In this document: positions 1-7,461 of the stretch, piece after piece
Numbering within the stretch: position 1 is the stretch's first letter
Layout of the letters: each line of letters begins with the position of its first letter
Origin: a virus
DNA: 43,325 nucleotides
IMG/VR virus record: IMGVR_UViG_3300036780_000152
Location: 1 to 43,325 of that record
Reading direction: 5' to 3' (one strand)
Notes under the pieces: generated by a model
Databases searched by the model: none
What the model was told of the DNA's origin: nothing
What the model saw: only the letters and a program-made list of their open reading frames with translations
Translations under genes and position numbers: made by a program

Positions 1-2
1 GT

Positions 3-236
3 TCGACCTCGGGGTCAGTGACGCTGACCGGCGGCACCACGGGCCTGTTGACCGTCGCCAACATCGGCAACGGCGCCTCGGCGCTGACCATCTCCGGGGC
101 CGGGCAGTGGACCGCCAACGGCACCACGGCGGTGACCCTGACGGCGCTCGGCCCGGCCGGGGCGAACACGACGGTGCAGAAATGGTTGACGCTCACCGAC
201 AATGGCGGCGTCGTCCGCTACATCCCCTGCTTCTGA
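3..236 (+). CDS. C-terminal end of a phage structural (tail-type) protein, partial
   Basis: The reading frame is open from the window edge to TGA at 234-236, so only the last 77 codons or so are visible. The segment is rich in Thr, Gly, Ala and Val with alternating beta-type character (TLTGGTTGLLTVANIGNGAS) and ends in QKWLTLTDNGGVVRYIPCF. Repetitive beta-rich C-termini like this are common in phage tail or virion surface proteins. The gene sits just before the lysis-type genes, as tail genes often do. The exact product cannot be named from this fragment. Confidence 0.6.
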   Translation, partial: STSGSVTLTGGTTGLLTVANIGNGASALTISGAGQWTANGTTAVTLTALGPAGANTTVQKWLTLTDNGGVVRYIPCF

Positions 237-249
237 TGGGAAAAACGCA

Positions 250-612
250 GTGCCCTACACGCTGACCGACGATCTGATCCAGGCCACCAGCAACTACCTG
301 AACAACCAGGGGTCGCTGTCCGAACTGATCATGCTGCGCAAGGTGTGGTTCGGCGAGATCGCGGCGCAGGAGCGCGAGCGCCTCGCGCGCGGCGCGGCGC
401 CGAACGGCCAGGCGCAGCAGCCGGTCGCCGCGCCGCTCGACCCGACAGCGGACGGTGCGGCGGCGGATGGCGGCCAGAACCTCAGCCGTCAACAGCGGCG
501 CAAGCTCGGCCGCGAGATCGCGCGGGGCACCGTCAAGGTGAATGGGGCGGCGGCGGGCCAGCCTGCGCAACCCCAATCCCAGGCGCAGCCCAGAAATAAT
601 CCTGCGCCGTGA
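250..612 (+). CDS. Small phage protein downstream of tail gene, unknown function
   Basis: I chose GTG at 250 (MPYTLTDDLIQATSNYLNN), 13 bp after the preceding stop; an in-frame ATG at 202 would overlap that gene. The product is 120 aa. Its N-terminal half is helical (LSELIMLRKVWFGEIAAQERERLA). Its C-terminal half is Gln/Pro/Ala-rich and basic, probably disordered. It may be a tail accessory or assembly protein by position only. Its last 80 bp overlap the convergent gene at 533-1069, which is unusual for two real genes. Confidence 0.5.
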   Translation: MPYTLTDDLIQATSNYLNNQGSLSELIMLRKVWFGEIAAQERERLARGAAPNGQAQQPVAAPLDPTADGAAADGGQNLSRQQRRKLGREIARGTVKVNGAAAGQPAQPQSQAQPRNNPAP

Positions 613-1069
613 ACTCGCCGTCGCTGCCGAGTGCGCCGCGCACGATATCCACCGCAGCGTATCGGCCGGGCACGTCTCCCCGGTTGGCGCTATGAATCAC
701 CGCCCGCCACAAACTGATCGGCAACTCCATCGCGAGATGGAACCCCAGTTCGTTGGCGCGGATGAACTCCGCACGCGTGACGCGGAGGTTTGCCATCAAC
801 GCCGCCTCGATCCGCTCGCACTCGGCTTGCTCGCGCTGAAACCAGTCCAGCGCCGGCCCTACCGGAACCCGTTGCATGGCGTCTCGGTTTCTCGCCGCCC
901 GTTCGTGCAGCTTGCCAAGCTCGCTATGCACCGACGCATCGAGATGCGCGGTCAGCGACAGGAACTCGGCGATCCGCGCGACGGTCTCGGGCCGCGGGCG
1001 CCACGGACGCTCCTGCGGGTCGGCGGTCGGCGTGATCGGTGGCCGCGTCATGTTATCGAAGATGTCCAT
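533..1069 (-). CDS. Hypothetical phage protein (178 aa)
   Basis: The gene starts MDIFDNMTRPPITPTADPQE after a purine-rich ribosome site (GGAAGGA and CGGAG just upstream). The product is mostly helical and soluble, with RPRPETVARIAEFLSLTAHL near the N-terminus and a hydrophobic helix FHLAMELPISLWRAVIHSA. It is transcribed leftwards while its neighbours on both sides run rightwards, so it is a single-gene insertion in the tail/lysis region. I do not recognise a family. Confidence 0.5.
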   Translation of the reverse strand: MDIFDNMTRPPITPTADPQERPWRPRPETVARIAEFLSLTAHLDASVHSELGKLHERAARNRDAMQRVPVGPALDWFQREQAECERIEAALMANLRVTRAEFIRANELGFHLAMELPISLWRAVIHSANRGDVPGRYAAVDIVRGALGSDGEFTAQDYFWAAPGIGVAQAGPPPPHSP

Positions 1070-1141
1070 CTCCGCGTCCTTCCTTGCCGGTCAGCGTGAT
1101 GCGTGGGCACCAAGTGGTAGCGGCTGCCGGCAGGGCTATCA

Positions 1142-1594
1142 ATGGGCGAGGCTAATGGCGACCGTGAGCGTCCGTGGCGGCGCAACGGCGCGGATCGCCA
1201 AACGGTGTGGCAGATCCTCACTTTGGCGCTCGCGGCCCTGCTGGCGGTTGGCTCGGCGGCCTATTGGGTGATCGGCAGCGTCACGCAGCAGAGCGCCGCG
1301 CAGCATGAAACGAACAACCGGATGACCGATGTCTATACGCAGTTGCAGGCCAACATCGCCGACGCCCGCGCGACCTGCCAGGCCGGTATCGCTGACCTGA
1401 ACACCCGCACGGCACCGCTGCCGGATCAGAAGGCGCATCTCGATGCGCTGGAACGCTGGCAGGTTTCCATTGATAACCGGCTTCAGCAACAGGATGCCCG
1501 CCTCTTGGAGATCGAGCGCGATGTGATCGGCATGCGCTCGCGCCTCGATGGGATCGACCAGGCGTCACACCAGCCACTCGGCGGGCGCCGATGA
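1142..1594 (+). CDS. Candidate inner-membrane spanin subunit (Rz-like)
   Basis: This 150-aa protein has a basic N-terminus, one membrane segment (about residues 22-46, TLALAALLAVGSAAYWVI) and a long periplasmic helix rich in Gln, Asp and Arg (about 50-145) that reads as a coiled coil. Its stop overlaps the start of a proline-rich lipoprotein gene by ATGA. That pairing, N-in membrane coiled-coil protein followed by an overlapping small lipoprotein, is the classic two-component spanin layout for disrupting the outer membrane at lysis. The call rests on architecture, not on sequence identity; the lysozyme gene lies far away at 33037. Confidence 0.55.
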   Translation: MGEANGDRERPWRRNGADRQTVWQILTLALAALLAVGSAAYWVIGSVTQQSAAQHETNNRMTDVYTQLQANIADARATCQAGIADLNTRTAPLPDQKAHLDALERWQVSIDNRLQQQDARLLEIERDVIGMRSRLDGIDQASHQPLGGRR

Positions 1595-1872
1595 GGTGCT
1601 GGGCATTGATCTTGGTGGCGCTGTTCGCCGCTTGTGGTAACGGCGTGCCACCGCCAGCACCGCCGGCAGTCGCCATACCCGCCCTGCCGCGGCACTGCCA
1701 GTCGCCCGTCATGCCGCCGCAGCCACCCCCCGCTCCGCGCACCGTCGCGGCTATTGCGCGCTGGGGGAACCAAGCCTACGCGAGCGCACTGATCAACGCG
1801 GTGCGGCTGCGCGCGTGCGCCGAAAACCGATCCGACCTCTATCACACCACTGACCGGAGACCTCTGCCATGA
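1591..1872 (+). CDS. Candidate outer-membrane spanin lipoprotein (Rz1-like)
   Basis: The 93-aa product has a short hydrophobic signal and a lipobox LFAAC with the lipid-modified Cys at residue 15. A proline-rich stretch follows (VPPPAPPAVAIPALPRHC, then MPPQPPPAPRT), and then a helical tail with WGNQAYASALINAVRLRAC. Small size, lipobox and proline-rich linker match o-spanins. Translation is coupled to the upstream membrane protein by ATGA, and the stop overlaps the next start by ATGA. Confidence 0.55.
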   Translation: MRCWALILVALFAACGNGVPPPAPPAVAIPALPRHCQSPVMPPQPPPAPRTVAAIARWGNQAYASALINAVRLRACAENRSDLYHTTDRRPLP

Positions 1873-2213
1873 GTGACAACGCCAACCCATCGCCGCCGGC
1901 CGCCGGGACTGCGACAGATCCAGGGCCGGCGCCCACCATGTGGAACCTGGATAATTTCTTCACCGCCGTCGAGCACGGCGCCGGGCTGGTCTATCACAAG
2001 CTCCTGGCGATCGAGACCAGCGTGTCCAAGTGGGAGGCCGCCAACCCGGCGCTCCAGGCGCTGTTCGCGACGGCCGAGTCTTTCGTCAGCAGCGTGCTGA
2101 CGGCGCACGGCATGCCCGTTGCCGATGGTTTGTCGGTGGTCACCGCGATCGAGGCGGCGCTCGGCAAGATGGCGGCGGCTGATCCGACCGTGCCCAGCGG
2201 CGGGGCCGCCTGA
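1869..2213 (+). CDS. Hypothetical phage protein of the lysis/tail-end cluster
   Basis: The 114-aa product begins MSDNANPSPPAAGTATD, a disordered N-terminus. A helical core follows (MWNLDNFFTAVEHGAGLVYH, then LQALFATAESFVSSVLTAHG). No signal peptide or catalytic motif is visible. It overlaps the lipoprotein gene upstream by ATGA and the next gene by one base (TGATG), so the four genes from 1142 to 2566 form one translationally coupled unit. Confidence 0.55.
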   Translation: MSDNANPSPPAAGTATDPGPAPTMWNLDNFFTAVEHGAGLVYHKLLAIETSVSKWEAANPALQALFATAESFVSSVLTAHGMPVADGLSVVTAIEAALGKMAAADPTVPSGGAA

Positions 2214-2566
2214 TGCGAGTCCCGCCCTTCGGCCCGCTGTTGCTGGCGCTCGGCGGCTGCGCCAGCACGTCGCCTGCGGTGAGTGTCGCGGCAGCGGGTA
2301 CGGCGCTGACCACGGCGGAGCAGTTGGCGCTGGTCTATGTCACCAAGCCGCCATGCCCGCCGAGCGGCGGCGTAGACGGGGTGACGTGCAGCCAAGCCAG
2401 CACGGTGGCGACGATCAAGGCCGACGCGCTCGCCGCGCACAACGCCTACAAGGCCGCCGAGGCGGTGCTGGCGGCCGGCGGCAACCCCGACCTCACCGCG
2501 CTGACCGCCGCGCTGGCGGCGCTTCAGGCAGCGTTCCCAGCCGCCGCAGCGACACCCAGCAGTTAG
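2213..2566 (+). CDS. Small putative lipoprotein
   Basis: The N-terminus MRVPPFGPLLLALGGCAS is a lipoprotein signal with the lipobox Cys at residue 16. The mature part is an Ala/Thr-rich helical protein (TALTTAEQLALVYVTKPPC, ADALAAHNAYKAAEAVLAAG). Two further cysteines near VTKPPC and GVTCSQ could form a disulfide. It is a second lipoprotein in the cluster, and I cannot exclude that it rather than the one at 1591 is the outer-membrane spanin partner. Function is otherwise unknown. Confidence 0.55.
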   Translation: MRVPPFGPLLLALGGCASTSPAVSVAAAGTALTTAEQLALVYVTKPPCPPSGGVDGVTCSQASTVATIKADALAAHNAYKAAEAVLAAGGNPDLTALTAALAALQAAFPAAAATPSS

Positions 2567-2575
2567 GAGACCACC

Positions 2576-2782
2576 ATGCTCACGCTCGTGCCGATCGTGC
2601 TTCAGCTTCTGGAAGCCGGCATCACCGTCGTTCCGGAGATCATCTCGGCCGCGCAGGCGGAGGTGGCACTGTTCAATAGCGGCAGCGCGCCCACGGCAGC
2701 GCAACAGGCCCAGATCGACGCCGCCGAAGCCGCCGCGAGCGCCGCGCTTCAGGCTGCGGTGCAGGGCGGGGCCGCAGCCTGA
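2576..2782 (+). CDS. Small Ala-rich phage protein (68 aa)
   Basis: The gene starts at ATG 2576 behind AGGAG. The product has an amphipathic helix (LVPIVLQLLEAGITVVPEII) followed by an Ala-rich tail (AAQQAQIDAAEAAASAALQA). It is the last gene of the rightward cluster and its stop abuts exactly the stop of the convergent gene at 2783. The amphipathic helix could associate with membranes, so a pinholin or holin-like role is conceivable but not shown. Confidence 0.5.
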   Translation: MLTLVPIVLQLLEAGITVVPEIISAAQAEVALFNSGSAPTAAQQAQIDAAEAAASAALQAAVQGGAAA

Positions 2783-3346
2783 TCAGTGCAGCGTCCGTGG
2801 CGGCACAACCGGGGCCGCGCCCGTGAGCATGTTAAGCACCTGCGCGGCTCGATCGCGGGCGTCTTGCGAAGGCCGATCGTCCGCCAGCATCCCGCGCAGC
2901 AGGGGCCGATACGCTGGATTATTAACCTCCGCGCCGAGGCCGAGGACCCGGTTCGCGCTGTCGCGGAAGATCGGGCGCACGCACACCCGGTGATGCGTGC
3001 CGGCCGATCCGCGTTCGGTCTGTTCGATAATCAACAGCGGCGCATCGGCTGGCCGCTCGCGATCTGATGGTTGATCCCTGCCGCCAACGCCGATTGAACA
3101 GAGCGCTTGCGTGTCCGCGGCAATGGCGGCCAGCGTGACGATGGCGCGCAGCCGGTCGCGCCCATGCCTGTCGTCCTGCGTCAATACCGGCAGGATCTCA
3201 GTCGTCGTGCCGGCATAGTCGAGCATCAGGATGCGGAGATACATCGCTTCTCCACTCACCACCGCCATTTCGGCGAGGCGTAAATTGCTCTCCCACCACG
3301 CATCCAGCGGCGGGGTTGGCGGCTCACGCGTCGGGTCGGCGGTCAT
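2783..3346 (-). CDS. Hypothetical protein downstream of the XRE regulator
   Basis: The 187-aa product (MTADPTREPPTPPLDAWWES) contains a helical N-terminal half with LRLAEMAVVSGEAMYLRILM and a C-terminal helix-rich end (RAAQVLNMLTGAAPVV). Its start lies inside the 3' end of the XRE gene (23-bp overlap), so the two are likely co-transcribed. No family recognised. Confidence 0.5.
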   Translation of the reverse strand: MTADPTREPPTPPLDAWWESNLRLAEMAVVSGEAMYLRILMLDYAGTTTEILPVLTQDDRHGRDRLRAIVTLAAIAADTQALCSIGVGGRDQPSDRERPADAPLLIIEQTERGSAGTHHRVCVRPIFRDSANRVLGLGAEVNNPAYRPLLRGMLADDRPSQDARDRAAQVLNMLTGAAPVVPPRTLH

Positions 3347-3830
3347 GCGGTGTCTCCGGTTTTGGTATCAGATCGAGTTCCATCAGTTTGTGCAGCAGCG
3401 CCAGCGCCGTGCCGCCAGCCATGGTGATGTCCAGCCGCAGCCGCGCGGAGCCGTCTGCGGCGACGGTGAACGCCAGCACCTCGGCCAGCGCCTGGCGCGG
3501 TGGGGCCGGAGGTGACGGGGCCGGCGGTGGCCGCGCTACGGCAACTGCCGTGGTGCCCTTGCCGCTGCGGGGCGTCAGATCGGCGATCGGGATGCCGAGT
3601 ATTTGGCTGATTTTCTCGCGGGTAGCGGGGAATGGCGCGTTGCTTCCCTTGATCCATCCGTACGCTGTAGTGTGGCCGGGCGACTTCCCAAGTCGGACAT
3701 TAAGATCACCAGCAGTCATCCCGAGCGCCTTCATCCGCTCGCGCAACCGCGCGGCAATGTGGCCGTTGGCCGCGAGTCGCGCCGGGGTGACCCCTCGCTT
3801 GCTGTTGCTGGCGCGTGGCTTGGCGCTCAT
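3324..3830 (-). CDS. XRE-type helix-turn-helix regulator
   Basis: Residues of about 24-75 form a Cro/C1-type HTH: IAARLRERMKALGMTAGDLN, GKSPGHTTAYGWIKG, then TREKISQILGIPIADLTPR. A Pro/Ala-rich linker follows and then a small alpha/beta C-terminal region (FTVAADGSARLRLDITMAGG). It is encoded immediately downstream of the integrase with ATGA overlap to the gene between them. It may regulate integration or excision; its operator is not evident. It is distinct from the repressor at 13924. Confidence 0.7.
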   Translation of the reverse strand: MSAKPRASNSKRGVTPARLAANGHIAARLRERMKALGMTAGDLNVRLGKSPGHTTAYGWIKGSNAPFPATREKISQILGIPIADLTPRSGKGTTAVAVARPPPAPSPPAPPRQALAEVLAFTVAADGSARLRLDITMAGGTALALLHKLMELDLIPKPETPHDRRPDA

Positions 3831-4102
3831 GCGACCAGCCGCTGCCGGCGGCGCGCATCAGCAACCGGTGGCGCCACCGACCGGCGGATCAGTTCATAAT
3901 ACGCGTCGCGATACGCCACCGTCCGCGTCTTGAAGCCCTGGCGGTCCGCGCTGCCGTTGCGCGCGGTCCATGCCCATCCCGTCAGCAGCCGCAACTCGCC
4001 CTCGGCGCGCTGCGCGTTCCACAACTTGGTGTCGCCTGCATTGATGTAGGTGATGCGGGCGAGACGATCGACGGCAGCGATGATATCGTTTGGCAGCCAC
4101 AT
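3827..4102 (-). CDS. Hypothetical small protein between integrase and regulator
   Basis: This 91-aa basic protein starts MWLPNDIIAAVDRLARITYI and has aromatic-rich segments (LLTGWAWTARNG, AYRDAYYELIRRS). It lies 9 bp after the integrase gene and its stop overlaps the next start (ATGA), so it belongs to the integrase operon. No domain is recognised. Size, charge and position would suit an integration accessory protein, but that is only inference. Confidence 0.5.
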   Translation of the reverse strand: MWLPNDIIAAVDRLARITYINAGDTKLWNAQRAEGELRLLTGWAWTARNGSADRQGFKTRTVAYRDAYYELIRRSVAPPVADARRRQRLVA

Positions 4103-4111
4103 GGCTTCCCC

Positions 4112-5446
4112 CTAGGCCGCGTTGACCAGCGGCATGATCGTGGCGGCTGGCGGCGTCAGGCCGGCCAGCGACCAGGCATCCACCGTGTCCGCCAGGATCA
4201 GATCGGCCCACGCGCAGGCAAGCGTGCGGCGCCGGTCATGATGTTGCGCGCGGTTGTAGCGGCCCTCCGCCGCGCTGACGCCAGCGGTGTTGCCGCCACC
4301 CTTATGCGCCAGCATGGCATCGATCACCGCGCGATCTTCGGGATACCGGTCGTTCATCAGCGTGGAGAAGCTGGCCCGCCAGCCGTGCGGCACATGCGGC
4401 ACCGGCAGTGCGGCGGCGCGCAGCAGAGTGCTGAACGCCACCTCACTGATCGGCTGCGCCGCCTGGCCGTGCGCGTCCTGCCGCTGCTTGGGACCGGGAA
4501 ACACCCAGGTCTGGTCGCGGTGCAGCGTGCGCGCCACCGTCAGCACTTCGACCGCTTGCGGTGACAGCGGCACGACATGCACGCGCTTGTGGTGTTTCTT
4601 GCCCTTCATCCGCGCCGCCGGGATGGTCCAGAGCGGCGCGTCGCCACCGAGGCCGGAAAACTCCGCCCAACGCGCGCCGCGTAGCTCCGCCGTGCGCAGC
4701 ATCGTCAGGACCAGCAGGCGGTGCGCCAGCAGCGTCACGGGATGCACGGTGGTGACCGCCTCGACCGCCGCCAGCACGCCGCGCGCGTCGGGCAGCGTCT
4801 CTGCCGCCGGGTGGGGCCGCGCCACCGGCTGCACGCAGCTTGCCGCCAGCAGCGCCGCCGGATCGTATTCCAACTCCATCGGTGCGGCGGCGTGCTGGAA
4901 CACGCACGAGATGTGCTGGCGCACCGCCAGAGCGGTCCACGGCGCTTCAGGTTCGATCGCGCGGATGACCGGCAGGATGGTTTTTGCCTTGATCCGCGCG
5001 ATAGGAAGATCGCCTAAGTCCTTGTAAACGTAGTTGACCATCTGCTGGCCGACCACCTTGGCGTAACGCGCCGTCCAGTGCGGCGCCTTCACGCGTTGCC
5101 AATCCTGCGCCCAGAAGCGGAACGTCTCGCCGGTTGCCGCGCTGCCGGCGGCGAGCGGTGCGGCCAGCCGTTTCTCAATGATCGGATCGCGACCCTGGCG
5201 CAGCAGCGCCTTGGCCGCGGTCAGCGCCTCGCGCGCTTGCGCCAGGCTGATGTCCGGCCATGGGCCGAACACCAGCGTGCGCTCACGGCCTTGGTAGATG
5301 TAGCGGAACCGCCAGACCTTGTTGCCCGCGGGCGTGATATAGAGGTAAAGCGAGCGGGCGTCGGCCAGCTTGTATGGCTTGTCCGCCGGCTTCGCGTCGC
5401 GGATCGCCGCGGTCGTGAGGCCCTTTGCCTTCCGCGCGTTTGTCAC
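4112..5446 (-). CDS. int: Tyrosine recombinase / phage integrase, P4-like
   Basis: The 444-aa protein has an N-terminal DUF4102-type arm-binding domain (about 10-95, AIRDAKPADKPYKLADA, LYLYITPAGNKVWRFRY), a core-binding domain (about 105-205) and a C-terminal catalytic domain. Catalytic residues visible are Arg256 (TAELRGARW), His354 and Arg357 (HGWR), His381 (LAHK) and Tyr397 (RYNRA). All key residues are present, so it should be active. It integrates or excises the phage at an att site. Translation starts at GTG overlapping the preceding stop (GTGA). A promoter with operator lies upstream at 5845-5890. An Ala/Gly insertion follows LAHK compared with the usual spacing to the tyrosine. Confidence 0.93.
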   Translation of the reverse strand: MTNARKAKGLTTAAIRDAKPADKPYKLADARSLYLYITPAGNKVWRFRYIYQGRERTLVFGPWPDISLAQAREALTAAKALLRQGRDPIIEKRLAAPLAAGSAATGETFRFWAQDWQRVKAPHWTARYAKVVGQQMVNYVYKDLGDLPIARIKAKTILPVIRAIEPEAPWTALAVRQHISCVFQHAAAPMELEYDPAALLAASCVQPVARPHPAAETLPDARGVLAAVEAVTTVHPVTLLAHRLLVLTMLRTAELRGARWAEFSGLGGDAPLWTIPAARMKGKKHHKRVHVVPLSPQAVEVLTVARTLHRDQTWVFPGPKQRQDAHGQAAQPISEVAFSTLLRAAALPVPHVPHGWRASFSTLMNDRYPEDRAVIDAMLAHKGGGNTAGVSAAEGRYNRAQHHDRRRTLACAWADLILADTVDAWSLAGLTPPAATIMPLVNAA

Positions 5447-5757
5447 GGCGCGCGCCTCGCAGCGCGGGTTGCGGTTGTCACGGATGCCTCAATGTAGTCC
5501 GCGACATCTTCCGGGGTGACTTCCTTGAGGGGTACGCCAAGATGCCACCCAACACTGTAAAAAGCGTCGTGAATTGAAGCAACGAAGCGGCCAAACGCAT
5601 CCTCTCCCCACATTAAGCGGCAAAGCCCGATGGCGCAGGTTCTGGTGCTGGCGTAGTTCCACCGGAACCCGGCCGGCCAGCGCGTGCGGTCGCGCAGCAG
5701 GTCGGCGAGATCTTGCGGCGTGGGGTTTGGGTGCGTGGGCTGACTGTCGAACGGCAT
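5443..5757 (-). CDS. Small protein at head of integrase operon
   Basis: I chose ATG 5757 (MPFDSQPTHPNPTPQDLADL) because AAGGGAGG lies just before it; longer forms lack such a site. The product is 104 aa, with a tryptophan-rich middle (RDRTRWPAGFRWNYASTRTC) and a helical end. Its stop overlaps the integrase GTG, so the two are translationally coupled. It could be an integration accessory factor; nothing in the sequence identifies it. Confidence 0.6.
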   Translation of the reverse strand: MPFDSQPTHPNPTPQDLADLLRDRTRWPAGFRWNYASTRTCAIGLCRLMWGEDAFGRFVASIHDAFYSVGWHLGVPLKEVTPEDVADYIEASVTTATRAARRAP

Positions 5758-5844
5758 CGGGTGCCTCCCTTGGCGTGGTGTTGTCGTGCTGGTAATCAGT
5801 GCCATGGGCGGTGCCCCGTTTTGCTTGCCGCCCGCTGCCGCCAG

Positions 5845-5890
5845 TTGCCATCACGGCAACCGTTCTACCGAGGGAGCCGAGCGATTGCAA
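5845..5890 (-). promoter_or_regulatory. Integrase-operon promoter with TTGCC-N5-GGCAA operator
   Basis: On the minus strand TTGCAA (5890-5885) is followed by a 17-bp spacer and TAGAAC (5867-5862). Then come GG and the palindrome TTGCC-GTGAT-GGCAA (5859-5845). The operator therefore covers the predicted transcription start. The same -10/GG/operator spacing is seen upstream of the repressor gene and at 28024-28068. The stretch 5891-5983 holds no gene that I can support; being next to int, it is a candidate place for attP. Confidence 0.7.
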
Positions 5891-5983
5891 GGGGGTAAGC
5901 CGCTGGTTGCCGCATCATGCCGCTTGGCTTATGTTCACCACAAAGATGCGAGGAACTCTGCAAGTAGCTGAAAGGATTGGTGT

Positions 5984-6298
5984 TTATATGTCTTTCGGAT
6001 AACGTGCCCCGGCTTGTGCCATGGAATTTTTCGCCCGAGCGGTCACTGCGGCGATCTCTCGCACTTTCGTATCTAGCGAGATGCCACTCTCTCGGTAGAG
6101 GCGCGCAATGGCGGAGAGGTGGAACAGGACAGCGCGAGGTCCTCGGGTGCGGTGGACAGTTTTTAGGTAGGCGGCAACGATCCTGCTCGCCGCCATAGGA
6201 TCATCGCGCCACATAGGATGTGCAACTACGAACGCCGCTTGCGCCGCCACATACAGGCGTTTGGTGTTGGCACCCAATTTGCTGCGGGCCTTCGTCAT
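5984..6298 (-). CDS. Stand-alone SAM-like core-binding domain of a tyrosine recombinase (probable)
   Basis: Start ATG 6298 overlaps the upstream stop by ATGA. The 104-aa product reads like the N-terminal core-binding (SAM-like) domain of tyrosine recombinases: NTKRLYVAAQAAFVVAHPM, then ASRIVAAYLKTVHRTRGPRA, then LFHLSAIARLYRESGIS. The catalytic domain that normally follows is absent and no remnant of it is seen downstream. It lies just upstream of the integrase promoter. It could be a decoy, a directionality factor or a decayed recombinase. Confidence 0.5.
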   Translation of the reverse strand: MTKARSKLGANTKRLYVAAQAAFVVAHPMWRDDPMAASRIVAAYLKTVHRTRGPRAVLFHLSAIARLYRESGISLDTKVREIAAVTARAKNSMAQAGARYPKDI

Positions 6299-6489
6299 CG
6301 CCGTGTCTCTTGCTGCGGCAGCACGATGCTGGCGCGCCAACCATCCTTGGCGACGATCCGGCGGATAGCCGCAGCGTCGAGGCCGATGAAGTGGCGCAGG
6401 ATTGGTGCGGCGCGAATGCAGCGATCGTCGCGCACGATCAGGCCGGCGACGAACCAGGGCGACACCACACGCACCAGCACGTCCGCCAT
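6295..6489 (-). CDS. Hypothetical small protein (64 aa)
   Basis: MADVLVRVVSPWFVAGLIVR opens a compact protein with DDRCIRAAPILRHFIGLDAA and a C-terminal strand-helix. Both ends are coupled to neighbours (1-base overlap upstream as TAATG, ATGA downstream), which is the main support for expression. Function unknown. Confidence 0.5.
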   Translation of the reverse strand: MADVLVRVVSPWFVAGLIVRDDRCIRAAPILRHFIGLDAAAIRRIVAKDGWRASIVLPQQETRR

Positions 6490-6719
6490 TAGAACGGCAG
6501 CGGCGGGTCGGCCGGCACCAGCAGCGGGTCAGTCGCGATTGCTACGGCGAACCCCGGCACAATGTTGCTAATCAACGCCATCGTCGCAGGGCTGGGAACC
6601 CGCGACGGATAGAGCGTAACCTTCTGTCCTGCTGTGTCCAGCACGACGCTGGCCGGCAACACCGCAGGCTGGGTGGCGCGGATGATCTCGATGATCCGGA
6701 GTGATAGACTGTTACTCAT
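6489..6719 (-). CDS. Hypothetical small protein (76 aa)
   Basis: Start ATG 6719 (MSNSLSLRIIEIIRATQPAV) overlaps the upstream stop by 8 bases (ATGAGTAA). The chain has beta-type segments (LPASVVLDTAGQKVTLYPSR) and a hydrophobic C-terminal part (IVPGFAVAIATDPLL). No signal peptide is evident. It belongs to the leftward chain of overlapping small genes. Confidence 0.5.
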   Translation of the reverse strand: MSNSLSLRIIEIIRATQPAVLPASVVLDTAGQKVTLYPSRVPSPATMALISNIVPGFAVAIATDPLLVPADPPLPF

Positions 6720-7005
6720 GACGTGCATTCCCCGGCAGGACGATACCATAAACTTCACGCAACCTCGTGTGGTTTGGCTTGCCTGGCTCACTGTTGCGGT
6801 GCGCTAAAATCACGGCGCTCCCGCATTCGACTATATTGAACTCCGCGCCGCAGACCATGCAGGCGATGTTCTGCGCAACCCCGCCGCGCGGTCCATCCAA
6901 CAGAGCGGCGTCGTTCTTGCAGTCAGGGCAAACCCCACGGCTGATCGCGCGCAGCGCTTCGTCCGGCAGATGGTCAATCATCCGTTCGACCGTGCTGTAC
7001 ATCAT
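6712..7005 (-). CDS. Small zinc-ribbon protein
   Basis: Two CxxC pairs (CPDC and CMVC, about 25 residues apart) separated by LLDGPRGGVAQNI make a zinc ribbon. The protein begins MMYSTVERMIDHLPDEALRA; a shorter start at the internal Met (6981) is possible because the longer form overlaps the upstream gene by 32 bp. Zinc-ribbon proteins of this size in phages may bind nucleic acid or act as adaptors; no specific role is indicated. Confidence 0.55.
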   Translation of the reverse strand: MMYSTVERMIDHLPDEALRAISRGVCPDCKNDAALLDGPRGGVAQNIACMVCGAEFNIVECGSAVILAHRNSEPGKPNHTRLREVYGIVLPGNARHE

Positions 7006-7159
7006 CGGACCATTCTCGCAGTATCCTTGACAGCACGGTCAGCGCGACAACGGCATCCGCGCTCTTGTCGGTTTCAGCGTGACCGTGCGCGATTAGCTCG
7101 GCGGCCACCGCGCCCGCCCGCAACCCCCGCGCGTAACCTTCCCACCATCCGTCAGGCAT
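6974..7159 (-). CDS. Hypothetical small helical protein (61 aa)
   Basis: Start ATG 7159 overlaps the upstream stop (ATGA). The sequence MPDGWWEGYARGLRAGAVAA followed by HAETDKSADAVVALTVLSRI is helical and acidic toward the end. A run of similar small genes surrounds it. Function unknown. Confidence 0.5.
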   Translation of the reverse strand: MPDGWWEGYARGLRAGAVAAELIAHGHAETDKSADAVVALTVLSRILREWSDDVQHGRTDD

Positions 7160-7461
7160 CAACGCCTCGCCTTTCGAGCGGCCATGAACGCATCCTCGCG
7201 CGTCATCCAATACACCAGCAGGGGATTGCCCGGCAGCCACCTGCGTGCGGCCTCGATGCGGCATACGAGCTTAATCCGTGCCGTCTCGCGTGCGAAGCGG
7301 TGCGCCACCAGCCCTCGCCTGCGCCCGCCGCTGCGGCGGCGCCGGTATAATGCGGTATTCCTAAGTTCGCGGATACCGATCCGCATCGTGTTGGCGGTCT
7401 CTGTGATGCCGCCATCATGCCACACGAATGGTTGGAATGACGCCCGGTGAACGTCACTCAT
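7159..7461 (-). CDS. Hypothetical basic protein (100 aa)
   Basis: Start ATG 7461 (MSDVHRASFQPFVWHDGGIT) overlaps the upstream stop by 8 bases (ATGAGTGA). The middle is very Arg-rich (LYRRRRSGGRRRGLVAHRFA), suggesting nucleic-acid contact, and the end is helical (REDAFMAARKARR). No family recognised. Confidence 0.5.
   Translation of the reverse strand: MSDVHRASFQPFVWHDGGITETANTMRIGIRELRNTALYRRRRSGGRRRGLVAHRFARETARIKLVCRIEAARRWLPGNPLLVYWMTREDAFMAARKARR

Noticed and set aside
1994-2704. Long leftward open frame across the lipoprotein genes
   Set aside because: It is a GC-rich antisense frame with Arg-rich, low-complexity product and no ribosome site; the rightward frames have signal peptides and coupled starts.
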